DNA from: Prorocentrum cordatum
Lineage: Eukaryota > Sar > Dinophyceae > Prorocentrales > Prorocentraceae
Length of the DNA stretch: 30,000 nucleotides
Assembly: GCA_963575745.1 (NCBI GenBank)
Contig: CAUYUJ010017996.1
Location: forward strand, 2,501 to 32,500
Reading direction: 5' to 3'
The position numbers and the translations under genes were made by a program. The notes under the pieces were generated by a model, which saw only the letters and a list, made by a program, of their open reading frames with translations, did not search any database and was not told the DNA's origin. Positions 8,560-18,215 of this stretch are shown here, piece after piece (position 1 is the stretch's first letter; each line of letters starts with the position of its first letter).

Positions 8560-9397
8560 AATCGCTTCGCTCATTCCGCCGGCCCATACAGTCTCATGTC
8601 TGCCGTTTGCCCGAGGGCCTGGTGTCAATGCGGCGCTTTGGGGGTTCCTCGGGCTGCTTGGGGGACTCCTGGTGCGCTCGGGGGGGCATTTAGGGGGCCT
8701 CCTGGGGCCGCTTGGGGGACTCTTGGGGGCCTCCTGAGGGCCTCGTGGGGGCCTCTTCTTGGGGCCTCGTAGGGGCTTCTTAGGGCCGAGGGCTCGAAAT
8801 GTTGTTTCGTGTTCCCTCTCTGGGGCCTCTTTGGGGACGTTCTTGGGGCCCTCTTGGACCGTCTTGGAGGCTTCTTGGGCCGTCTTCGAGCCCTCTGGGG
8901 CCATCTTGGGGCCCTCTTGGGGGCCTCTTGGGCCCTCTTGGGGCGATCTTGGGGGCCTCTTGGGCCGTCGTGGGGCGTCGGGGAGCCAAAAAGGTGGAAG
9001 CTCCCAAATCTCTCAAAAACCCAAGGAAAAGCAATGAATTTTGCCTCCGGGGGCCCTTTTGGGAGTGCTCTTGGAGGCCTCTTGGGGCGTCTGGGGGCCA
9101 TCTTGGGCGTCTTGGAGCGATCATGGGGCATCTCGGAACCCTTGTGTACCATCTTGGGAGCCTCTTGGGGGCATCTGGACCCGTCTTGAGGGTTTCGGGG
9201 ACGTCTCGGAGCCCTGTTGGTGCGCTCCTGGAGCGCTCCTGGAGCGCTCTGGGGGAGTCTCCCAGGGATCGCCCGGGGGTCGGTCGGGGTACTTTTCGTC
9301 CGGGGACCCCCAGGGGCCGCCCCGCGCGCGCGAACTAGAGATACTGTCAACCAGTTACCGGAGACCTTAGCACGCCTCTGGCCCGTTGGGCCGGCGA
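8560..9397. mobile_element. 838-bp insertion splitting the minisatellite
   Basis: The GC-rich minisatellite is interrupted within its TTTATTTCGGCACGG motif and resumes at 9398, with ATTT present on both sides (8556-8559 and 9398-9401). That fits a 4-bp target duplication. The insert carries a CTTGGGGGCCT-type array of the same family as 27.9-30 kb, including a conserved AT-rich motif (about 8985-9045). A 10-bp inverted repeat, CGCCGGCCCA, lies near the two ends (8577-8586 and 9387-9396). No transposase frame is visible. The long minus-strand Pro/Arg frame across it follows from the repeat. Confidence 0.5.
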
Positions 9398-10345
9398 ATT
9401 TCGGCACGGCACACCTCTCTGCCCCGACACCCTTTTTGGGGGCGTGCCCCCCCCCTCCCCCCCTCCGCGTCCCCCCCCCGCCAGCCAGCGCGCCCTTCCG
9501 CCTCGACCTCTTTATTTCGGCACGGCACACCCCTCCGCCCCGACCATTTTATTTCGGCACGGCACACCCCCTCTGCATCCCCCCACCCACCAGCCAGCGC
9601 GCCCCTCCGCCCCGACCCCTTTGCTTCGGCGCGCCCCCCACCCCTGCATCCCCCCACCCACCAGCCAGCGAAACCCTTCGCCCCGACCCCTTTATTTCGG
9701 CACGGCACACCCCTCCGCCCCGACGCTTTTTTGGGGGGCACGGCACACCCACTCTGCATCTCCCCCACCCACCAGCCAGCGCGCCCCTCCGCCCCGACCC
9801 TTTTATTTCGGCACGGCCCCCCCCCGCATCCCCCCACTTACCGGCCAGCGCACCCCCTCTGCCCCGCGACCCCTTTATTTCGGCACGGCCCCCACTCCCT
9901 CCCCGCGCGCCCCGCGCGCCCCCTCCGCATCCCCCCCACCCACCAGCCAGCGCGCCTCTCCGCCCCGACCCCTCTATTACGCCCCCTCCCTTCCCACCCA
10001 CCCACCCACCCAGTCACAAGCCAGCGCGCCCCTCCGCCTCGACCCCTTCTTAATTTCGGCACGGCGCACCCCTCCGACCCGACTCCTTGATTTTGGCGCG
10101 GCACCGCCCCCTCCGCCCCCTCCGCGCGCGCCCCCTCCGCCCCCCCCCCTGCCCCGACTCCTTTGTTTTGGCACGGCAACGCCCCCTCCGCTCTGACCCA
10201 TTCATCTCGGCACGGCACGCCCCCCCCCCCCCCCCCCCACCCGAGCGCCCCCTCCGCATCCCCCCATCCACCAGCCAACGCGCCCCCCCCGCCCGACACC
10301 CCCATCCCGAGCGCCCCCTCCATCACCACATTCACCAGCCAGCAG
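9398..10345. repeat. GC-rich minisatellite, second block
   Basis: Same two ~37-bp units as 8205-8559, more degenerate towards the end where C runs expand. No unique sequence and no supported gene. Confidence 0.88.
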
Positions 10346-10580
10346 GGCTCATTTCGATTCCTCCGATTCGATCCGATCCGATCTCGATGGCTTCCGATTC
10401 CGATTCGGATCGGCTCGGGATTCCGATTCGGGGTCCGATTTCTCGGTGGAGGCCTACTAGCCTGCGGATGTCTGCCCATTCGACTTTTCCCGACTCGGCT
10501 GCCGACTTCCGTCGATCCGATCCATGTCGATTTCCGATCCGACTTGTCGACTCGATTTTGGGCTATCCTGCCAGCCAGCG
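10346..10580. repeat. GATTCC/GATCCG hexamer-rich stretch
   Basis: Imperfect GATTCC, GATCC and CGATTC units, partly palindromic (TCCGATTCGGATCGG). It ends where GCCAGCCAGCGCGCCCC of the minisatellite briefly returns (10570-10587). Confidence 0.6.
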
Positions 10581-10650
10581 CGCCCCTTCCTCCTCCTCCC
10601 CCTTCCTTTCTGTGCAAGAGCCATGGCGCGCGTGCCACTTGAATTCTAGT

Positions 10651-11245
10651 GCCCCCCTCGGGGCTCGCACCTAGTTTTTACCAGTGTTGTTGCCCCCCTG
10701 GCCACAACAACAACGGCTTCCGCCCGAGACTTCCTCACAATTGATTCCCAAATCGCACCCTCGCGCGGGAATTCCTCACAGTTTATACAGAAATCGCACT
10801 TCGCGTGGGACCACCTTTCAATTGATTCAGACGCCGCGCCCTCGACACTCAGGAATCACGCTCTCGCTTTGGCTTTTCCCAGGGTTCACTTGGGAATCGC
10901 GCTATCTCTCGAGACTTGCTCGCGATTCGAGACCGTCTGGGTCTGCCCGCCCTCCTAGCCCCCCTCCTGCTAATTTCTCTTGTGCTCCATCCTTCTCCCT
11001 CCCTTTCCATCCATCCTCTCCTCCCCTGTTCCACGGGCTGCGCTAAATGCACGTGGCAGGTAAGGAAGATGTACACCCAATGGGGTACGTTCGAAGACGA
11101 AGAGGGCGGCTACCAAGGGTTTGGGATACACGTGATGACTGGCACGCGAGCACATACGAGCGAACAGCCTTAACATTATGGTAATGTTGCTGCTGCTGCT
11201 TTTGTTGTTGTTCTTGGTGTTGTTGTTGTTGTTGTTGTTGTTGTT
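10651..11245 (+). repeat. 650-bp repeat family, copy B
   Basis: Lacks the first ~70 bp of the family. It shows the subrepeats, a pyrimidine tract (about 10975-11035), a short segment ending ACGTGGCAG, then GTAAGG at 11060-11065. The reading frame is open through this point: TWQVRKMYTQWGTFEDEEGG then YQGFGIHVMTGTRAHTSEQP and TAA at 11171-11173. A CTG/TTG tail follows (11186-11245). Confidence 0.8.
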
Positions 11246-11862
11246 GATGTGGAAGTCTCATTTCTAAAGAATAAATATGGTTGATCCCCCCTGCCTGGTA
11301 ACCGTTCGATGTTTTGAATTCGTGTGTTCCTTCCAGGGCTCGCACCCTGTCTTTTACGAGGGGCAGTGTGGTGTCACCAAAGTGCGTCGTTGGGTCCCTG
11401 TTTACAACAACAGCTCCCGCTTGTCATATCCTCACACTTTATTCCCAAGTCGCGCTCTCGCGCGGGACGTCCTTACAATGTATACAGCAGTCGCGCTTTC
11501 GCGTGGGACTTCCTCGCAATGGATTCCGACACCGCACCCTCAACACTCAATAATCACGCCCTCCCTTTTGATTTCCTCACGATTTGTTTTGGAAACAAGC
11601 TATTGCTCGAGACTTGCTTGCGATTCATGCAAGACGCACGCTGCAGCACCCCGCCTGCCCCTTGTCCCTTCCTTCCATCTGTTCTCTCTTTTCTTGTCAT
11701 GGGGGCTGCACGAACTACAAGTCGCAAGTAAGACATATAGACCCTAAGAGGACACGATCGCAGACGAAGAGGACGGATATCGACGGTTTGGGAAATACGT
11801 GTTGAATGCCACGCGGGCAGATAATGCTGACCAGTCTCAAACTGATTGTTGTTGTGGTTGTT

Positions 11863-11892
<30 letters not shown>
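11246..11892 (+). repeat. 650-bp repeat family, copy C
   Basis: Full-length copy directly downstream of copy B. It starts with TTCTAAAGAATAAATATGGTTG and has all internal parts. The donor-like site is AAGTAAG (11727-11732). The terminal frame reads TIADEEDGYRRFGKYVLNAT then RADNADQSQTDC and runs into the TTG tail. Confidence 0.82.
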
Positions 11893-11893
<1 letters not shown>

Positions 11894-12307
11894 AGAACTC
11901 TCATTGCTGAAGAATAATTATTGTTGACCCCCCCCCATACGTTGACCATTATATTTTTCAATCGAAGCGCTTCCCCCGGGGCTCACACCCGGCTTTTTAG
12001 CAGGGAAAGTCACGGGGCTCAAGCTGTGTCTTTGGCCCCAGGTTACGACAACAACTCCCGCCTGAGATTTCTTCACTATGTAGCCAGGACCCCCGCTCCC
12101 ACCTGAGCTTTCCTCGTATTTTGCTCAGGAATCGCGCTCTCGCTTGGAATTTCCTGAGAGTTTATTCAGGGATCGCTCTCTCGGCGCTCTGGAGTCGTGC
12201 TTTCGCTGGGGACTTGCAAGCGCCGCGCTCCCGACACTCAGGCACCCAGGAGTCGCGCTCACGCTTACGACTCCCTCGCAGCTTACTTAGGAATCGGGAT
12301 CTCGCTG
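11893..12307 (+). repeat. 650-bp repeat family, copy D, 5' part
   Basis: Begins GAACTCTCATTGCTGAAGAA and AATTATTGTTGA, then the GGGGCTCACACCC motif and the ~38-bp subrepeats. It breaks at about 12307 where a 21-bp satellite starts, and its 3' end reappears at 13411. Confidence 0.78.
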
Positions 12308-13170
12308 CCGTTCGTGGCCCCGTTGCAGCCCTTCGTGGCCCCCTCGCTGCTCATCGTGGACCCGTTGCAGCCCTTGGTGGCTCCCTCGCTGCCCTTCGTG
12401 GCCCCGTTGCAGCCCTTCGTGGCCTCCTCGCTGCCCTTCGTGGCCCCGCTGCAGCCCTTCGTGGCCCCCTCGCTGCCCTTCGTGACCCTTCGTGGCCCCC
12501 TCGCTGCTCTTCGTGGCCCCGTTGCAGCCCTTGGTGGCCATAATTATGCCCTTCGTGGCCCCGTTGTACCGCTTCGTGGCCCCCTCGCTGCCCTTGGTGG
12601 CCACGTTGCAGCCCCTCGTGGCCCCCTCGCTATCCTTCGTGGCCCCGTTGCACTCCTTCGTGGCCCCCTCGCTGACCGTGGTGGCCCCGTTGCAGCCCTT
12701 CGTGGCCCCCTTGCTGCCCTTCGTGGCCCTATGCATCTATGCTCTTCGTGGCCCCCGCTCGTTCGCGCCAGTCGTGGCCCCATATGCATGCGCCTCGTGG
12801 CCCCGCTGCTGCCCTTCGTGGCCCCCTCGCTGCCCTTCGTGGCCCCGTTGCTGCCCTCAGTGGCCCCGTCCTTGCTTGTCCTCTGCGGCACAACACACGT
12901 ACGTATGCCCTTCGTGGTCCCCGCTCGTTCGCGCCCGTCGTGGCCCCATATGCATGCCCTTCATGGCCCCGCTGTCGCCCTTTGTGGCCTCCTCGCTGTC
13001 CTACGTGGCCCCGTTGCTACCCTCAGTGGCCCCGTCGTTGCCCTCTGTGGCCCTTCGTGATCTGCCCTTCGTGGTCCCCGCTCGTTCGCGCCCTTCGTGG
13101 CCCCATACGCATGCCCTTCGTGGCCCCGCTCGTTCGCGCCCTTCGTGGCCCACTTCCTGCGCTTCGTGGC
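12308..13170. repeat. 21-bp satellite inside copy D
   Basis: About 40 units of CCCTTCGTGGCCCC followed alternately by GTTGCAG or CTCGCTG. Later units include variants with CGCTCGTTCGCG and CATATGCATGC. Open frames (Pro/Leu/Val or Gly/Ala/Thr) exist on both strands and are repeat artefacts. Confidence 0.9.
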
Positions 13171-13300
13171 CACGCTGTCGCTCTCGCTCTCGCTCTCGCT
13201 CTCGCTCTCGCTCTCGCTTTCGCTCGTCGTCGTCGTAGTCGTCCTCGTCGTCGTCGTCGTCGTCGTCGGCGTCGGCGTCGGCGTCAGCGTCGTCGTCATG
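13171..13300. repeat. CTCTCG and GTC microsatellites
   Basis: CGCTCTCGCTCT units followed by GTCGTCGTC and GGCGTC units. They end the satellite block. The following 13301-13410 is GC-rich unique sequence without a recognised feature. Confidence 0.88.
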
Positions 13301-13410
13301 GTCGGTCCCCTGTCCGTCCCTCTTGGGGTCGGGTTGCCGCAGATAAGCGCTGCCGCTGGCCAGGCCGACGGTCCGCGGCTGCCCCGCCGCTTGCCGGGGC
13401 TCGGCCTGCA

Positions 13411-13556
13411 GGGATGAAGTATATCATCCCCGAAACGGGGTACGATCGAAGACGAAGAGGGCGGGTATCGAGGGTTTTGGAAATACACGTTGAATGGCAC
13501 GCGGGCAGATAAGAGCGAACAGTCTTACGACGATTGTTGTTGTTGCTCTTGTTGTT
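13411..13556 (+). repeat. 650-bp repeat family, copy D, 3' part
   Basis: Carries the terminal frame: GTIEDEEGGYRGF, then a one-base insertion, then LNGTRADKSEQS, with a short TTG tail. Together with 11893-12307 it makes one copy split by about 1.1 kb of satellite. Confidence 0.78.
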
Positions 13557-14267
13557 GAACTCTCCTTTTGACAGAATAATTATTGTTAACCCCCCTGTCT
13601 TGTATATAACCGTTAAATCTGTCAAGTGCATTGATTATTCTGGGGTTCGCAATCTTTTTTACAAGGAAGTGAGGTGTCACCAAACTGCGCCCCTGGCCCC
13701 CGTATTACAACAACAGCAACACCAACGTCTCCCGCCTGATATCCTCACAATTTCTTCCCGAGTCGCGCTCTCGCGCGCGACGTCCTCACAATTTGTACGG
13801 CAATCGTGCTTTCCCGTGGGACTTATTTGCGATTCATTCACACACCGCGCCCTCGACACTCAGGAACCACGCTCGCCCTGTGGAACTCCTCACGATTCAT
13901 TTGGGGTTCACCGTTAGGGTCTACCCACCCGATCTGCCCGTCTGGTTCTGCCACGTGTTTTCTGCTTTTGGCCCCCCTCCTGTTATTCTCTCATGCTCCA
14001 TCCTCCTCCCTCCCTCGTGTCCCTTCCTTCCATTCGTCCTCTCTTCCGTTGCCCTGGGATTGCACGAAATTCACGTGGCAGGTAAGGAAGATATTTCCCC
14101 AAGGGGGTACGATCGAAGACGAACAGAGCGGTATCGATGTTTAGGGATACGCATGATGAATGGCACGCGAGCAGATAAAAGCGAACACTCTCAAACTGAT
14201 TGTTGTTGTTGTTGTTGTTGTTGCTGCTTCTGCTGCTGCTGCTGCTGTTGTTGTTGTTGTTGTTGTT
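13557..14267 (+). repeat. 650-bp repeat family, copy E
   Basis: Full-length copy: AGAATAATTATTGTTAA start, GGGGTTCGCAATC, T run, ACAACAACAGC, subrepeats, pyrimidine tract, ACGTGGCAG followed by GTAAGG (14082-14087), then GGTACGATCGAAGACGAA. The terminal frame is broken in this copy (TAG near 14143). A long TTG/CTG tail follows (14197-14267). Confidence 0.82.
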
Positions 14268-14312
14268 GAACATTATTTATTCTAAAGAATAATTATTGTT
14301 GGGCCCCCTGGT
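14268..14312 (+). repeat. 650-bp repeat family, copy F, 5' stub
   Basis: Only the start (TTCTAAAGAATAATTATTG and a G/C run) is present directly after copy E's tail; then unrelated AT-rich sequence begins. Confidence 0.6.
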
Positions 14313-14770
14313 GCGCGCCCCCCCTGCGCCGCCTAGGCCGCAGCTACATTTTCATCATTTTCGTGAGGAAGCCTCAGAAAAGAGGGTGTGTACAGGATCC
14401 GGTTGTTTTGTTGTAATCCGCTTTCCCTTGCAAAAAACAATAGAAAATGACATTTCTTGTTCTAATATAATCAAATTTCAAGAATCCCTTGCAAAAAATA
14501 AGGTAAAGTGGACATTCGCGCGCGCAAGACGAAATCCTTCCAAAACCTTAGTGTTCGCAGCGATTTTAACATAAAAACATCAAAAAACCAATGGTTTTTC
14601 AACAAAAAATTGTCAAAATCTCATCCCGCGCGCTCTTGCGGATTCGTAGGAAACCCAACACTTTTTAAACATTTCTGTCAAACGGGCTTTTGCGAGCAAC
14701 TTTTTCGAACTTCTGCGACAACGGTTGCGCACCTGTCCTCTCTCTTCTCTCCTTTCCTCCTTGTCCTGCT
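14313..14770. other. AT-rich unique island
   Basis: This is the most AT-rich non-repetitive stretch in the window. It contains CCCTTGCAAAAAA twice (about 14425 and 14486) and many A runs. No frame with convincing composition was found. It may be part of an intron or another mobile element. Confidence 0.4.
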
Positions 14771-14814
14771 CCTCCTCCTCCTCCTCCTCCGGCGGGGGGC
14801 GTGAGGATCCGGCA

Positions 14815-15033
14815 TCGCTCACAACCATCGGGACAACCATCGGGACAACCATCGGAACAACCATCGGGACAACCATCGGGACAATCATCGGGACAGTCAT
14901 CGGGACAACGATCGGGACAAGCACAACCATCAGGACAACCATCGGGACAATCATCGGGACAACGATCGGGACAACCACAACCATCAGGACAACCATCGGG
15001 ACAACCATCGAGACAACCATCGGGACAACCATA
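14815..15033. repeat. 12-bp minisatellite, unit ACAACCATCGGG
   Basis: About 18 units with small changes (ATCATCGGG, ACGATCGGG, one GCACAACCATCAGG). As 12 is a multiple of three, all frames remain open (PSGQ, TIGT, and PDGC on minus). No evidence that any is translated. Confidence 0.9.
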
Positions 15034-15170
15034 TCCTCTCTCTCTTGTGTATTCCCACATCCCTCAGGAATTTGCCCTAAAGATGTGATCAACTATCTTG
15101 TGAGTACGTATCATGTGTATCATGTGTATCATGTACCATATGCATCATATGCAACAGATGTTCTGTGGAA

Positions 15171-15252
15171 GGCTTAACAACTTCTGTGGGTTAACAAGGC
15201 TTAACAACTTCTGTGGGTGTACGAACGTAGGCTTAACAACTTCTGTGGGTGT
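15171..15252. repeat. Three copies of a ~21-bp direct repeat
   Basis: GGCTTAACAACTTCTGTGGG occurs at 15171, 15198 and 15230. A short ATCATGTGT repeat lies just upstream (15108-15135). Confidence 0.8.
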
Positions 15253-15385
15253 GTACTCCACGCCAGTGTAGTAGCCACGGTCGTCCGCAGGCCACGAAGT
15301 GAAGTGTCCGAACGTCATAGGGCGGGAAGCTGGGTGTGGGTGGTGGCGAAGAGTCGTGTGGATATTTGGTAGAGCTTGCACTGCC

Positions 15386-15402
15386 CCCCCACAAAGTGGG
15401 GG
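15386..15402. other. Short perfect hairpin
   Basis: CCCCCAC and GTGGGGG pair around an AAA loop in otherwise unique sequence (15256-15455) where nothing else was recognised. No T run follows, so it is not a typical terminator. Confidence 0.5.
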
Positions 15403-15461
15403 TATTGGCTGGCGTCGCATGAAAACCCTGGCACTGGTGAGAACACTGAGCGTTCGGGTAA

Positions 15462-15663
15462 AGTGATTGTTGTTGTTGTTGTTGTTGTCGTTGTTGGATC
15501 TCCCCTCTGTTAACCGTTGTATTTTTCAATAACAGTGCTTCTCCTGGGGCTCGCACCCGTTTTTTTACCGGGGAAAGCGAAGGGCCACTAAATTTGGCCC
15601 TTGGCCCCTGGTTTACAACATCAGCCTGATACTTCGTCAACATTTAATCCGTAAGGGCTTCGC
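15462..15663 (+). repeat. 650-bp repeat family, copy G, 5' fragment
   Basis: TTG tract, TTAACCGTTGTATTTTTCAA, CTTCTCCTGGGGCTCGCACC, T run and TTTACAACA. It stops before the subrepeats at about 15663. Confidence 0.7.
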
Positions 15664-15790
15664 CCCCTGCCGCTGGCCCCCTCTCTCGGATAATGGGCTA
15701 TGCAAGAGCTAAATCATTGACCTCGGCGCCGCCGTGAAGCAGCATCGGCAAGAGAAATTGAGATTCTGATGATATTTTTGAACTCCACAG
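15664..15790. other. Unique spacer, nothing recognised
   Basis: Between copy G and the 73-bp array. It was checked by eye for tRNA or snRNA-like folds without a convincing match. Confidence 0.3.
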
Positions 15791-16515
15791 AATTTCGGAC
15801 ATGTGGCAAATCAAATGGGTTTTTCGACCCTGACCATGCTGATCTGCGTGAGGGGTGCCGCCGAATTTCAGAAATGTGGCAAACCCTACTGGTTTTTCGA
15901 CCCTGACCCCGCCGATCTGCGTGAGGGGTGCCGCCGAATTTCAGATATGTGGCAAACCCCATTGGTTTTTCGACCCTGACTCCGCCGATCTGCGTGAGGG
16001 GTGCCGCCGAATTTCAGAAATTCGGCAAATCCCATTTGTTTTTCGACCCTGACTCTGCCGATCTGCGTGAGGGGTGCCGCCGAATTTTAGAAATGTGGTA
16101 AATCCCATGTGTTTTTCAACCTTGACTCCGCCGATCTGCGTGAATGCGTGAATGGCGCCGCCGAATTTCAGAAATGTGGCATTGGTTTTTCGACCCTGAC
16201 TCCGCCGAACTGCGTAGGGGTGCCGCCGATATCAGAAATGTTGCAAACCCTATTTGTTTTTCGACCCTGACCCCGCCGATCTGCATGAAGGGTAGCGCTG
16301 AATTTCAGATATGTGGCAAATCCTATAGGTTTTTCGACCTTGACCCCGCCGATCTGCGTGAGGGGTAGCGCTGAATTTCAGACATGTGGCAAATCCCGTT
16401 GGTTTTTGGACCCTGACCCCGCCGATCTGCGTGAGTGGTGCCACCGAATTTCAGAAATGTGGCAAATCCCATGTGTTTTTGGACGCTGACTCCGCCGATC
16501 TGCGTGAGGGGTGTC
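15791..16515. repeat. 73-bp tandem array, about 10 copies
   Basis: Unit order: GAATTTCAGAAATGTGGCAA, ATCCCATTGGTTTTTCGACC, CTGACTCCGCCGATCTGCGT, GAGGGGTGCCGCC. The motif GATCTGCGTG recurs near 15841, 15914, 15987, 16061, 16134, 16208 (variant), 16278 (variant), 16351, 16424 and 16497. Short plus and minus open frames are repeat artefacts. Confidence 0.93.
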
Positions 16516-16584
16516 AATTTCGATCCCCCCCAAAATTTTTCAGGCCCCTGCCAGGAGACGCTAACCAGGCTGATTATTGGGTCC

Positions 16585-17265
16585 CCCCTCTCGCGCGTTC
16601 TACAACAAGGAACAGTAACCAGCATAAAGCAATATTGTAACAGTGGAAAGTGGAAACTGGAACTGGTGCAAGGAACAGCAAACCCTCGTCCTACATCCTG
16701 GTGGCCCCACAATGGGGCCGGCGGATTCCCAATTCGCGCTCTCGCGCGGACTTCACACTTTATGCAGGGATCGCGCTTTTGCGCGGGACTTATTCACAAT
16801 GTATTCAGACGCCGCGCCCTCGACGCTCAGGAATCGTGCTCTCGCTCTAGTTTTTCTCACGATTTACTTGGGAATTTCGCTATCGCTCGAGACCTCCACG
16901 CGATTCTTGCAGGACTCACGTTTCAGCAACCCGCGTGCTCGACCTGGCCGCCTTGGCCCGCCTTCCCAACCCGCCCGCTAGGGTCTACCCGCCCGATTTG
17001 CTTGTCTGGTTCTGCCACGTGCTGTCTGCTCGTAGCCACCCGCCTGCAAATCTCTTTCGTGCTCCATCCTTTCCCCTCCCCCTTCCATGTGTCCCCTCTT
17101 CTCTTATTTCAGGGTCTGCACCAATGACACGTGGCAGGTAAGGAAGATATTTACCCAAGGGGTACGATCAATGAAGAAGAGGGTGGGTATCAATGTTTTG
17201 GGATCTACGTGATGAGTGGCACGCAAGCAGACAAGGGCGAACAGTCTTAAAACGATTGTTGGTGT
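16585..17265 (+). repeat. 650-bp repeat family, copy H
   Basis: The 5' quarter is diverged. From about 16733 it shows the subrepeats (CGCGCTCTCGCGCGGACTT), a pyrimidine tract ending TTTCAG (about 17107-17112), ACGTGGCAG, then GTAAGG (17138-17143). The terminal frame is intact: TINEEEGGYQCFGIYVMSGT then QADKGEQS and TAA, followed by a short TTG-like tail. Confidence 0.8.
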
Positions 17266-17721
17266 TATTGCTGTTGTTGATGCGTGTGGTGGTTCTGGTC
17301 GTGGTGATGGTGATGTGATGGTGGTGATGATGCTGCCGATGATCATGATGACGATGACGATGAGGATGACGATGAGGATGACGATGAGGATGACGATGAT
17401 GGTGATGTCACGATGATAAAGAAGAATTGCATGATGATACTGATGCAGATGATGATGACGATGGCGATGCTGATGCTGATGATGATGCTGAGGTTCTTGA
17501 TGCTGATGATGATGAGGATGATAATGCTGCTGCTGATGATGATGAGGTTGACGCTGATGCTGATGATTATGACGATGATCATGATGATGCTGATGATGAC
17601 GATGTTGATGCTGATGCTGATGATGATAATGATTGTGACGGTGATGATGACGATACAGACGAAGATGATATTGCTGCTGCTGATGATGATGGTGATGATG
17701 ATGCTGATGACGATGTTGTCT

Positions 17722-17763
<42 letters not shown>

Positions 17764-17768
17764 GTGAT

Positions 17769-17799
<31 letters not shown>

Positions 17800-17943
17800 A
17801 TAAGGCTGCTGCTGATGATGATGATGCTGATGCTGACGATGATGTTGATGATGATACTGATACTGATGATGCTGCTGATGATGCTGCTGATGATGCTGAT
17901 GATGATGCTGATGATGCTGCTGATGATGATGATGAGGATGCTG

Positions 17944-18042
<99 letters not shown>

Positions 18043-18045
18043 CTG

Positions 18046-18077
<32 letters not shown>

Positions 18078-18082
18078 GATGC

Positions 18083-18121
<39 letters not shown>

Positions 18122-18170
18122 GGAGGAGGAGGAGGAGGAGGAGGAGGAGGAGGATGCTGATGATTATGAT
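17266..18170. repeat. Second long GAT/ATG array
   Basis: About 900 bp, mostly GATGATGAT with GCT, GAC and GGT variants, in the same strand orientation as the 4.5-kb array. It ends with a GGA block (18120-18152) and GATGATTATGATG. The 267- and 271-codon poly-Met and poly-Asp frames are artefacts. Confidence 0.93.
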
Positions 18171-18175
18171 GTTGG

Positions 18176-18196
18176 GATATATATATATATATATAG
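18176..18196. repeat. AT dinucleotide tract
   Basis: About ten TA units following the GAT array. Confidence 0.9.
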
Positions 18197-18215
18197 TGAT
18201 AAGTATAAATTCATA

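Noticed and set aside
8625-9530. 301-codon minus-strand Pro/Arg/Lys-rich frame
   Set aside because: Covers an array of CTTGGGGGCC units and crosses the insertion boundary into another minisatellite; not a gene.
9217-10196. Overlapping Pro/Ser/Thr-rich frames of 230-280 codons
   Set aside because: All plus frames of the GC-rich minisatellite are open at once, as expected from its base composition.
14665-15060. Cys-rich minus frame with repeated PDGC
   Set aside because: A 12-bp minisatellite; the alternative frames (PSGQ, TIGT, VPMV) are equally open.
15664-15790. Possible small RNA gene (CTGATGA near 15765 looks like a box C)
   Set aside because: No matching box D, stem or known snRNA/snoRNA core could be placed.
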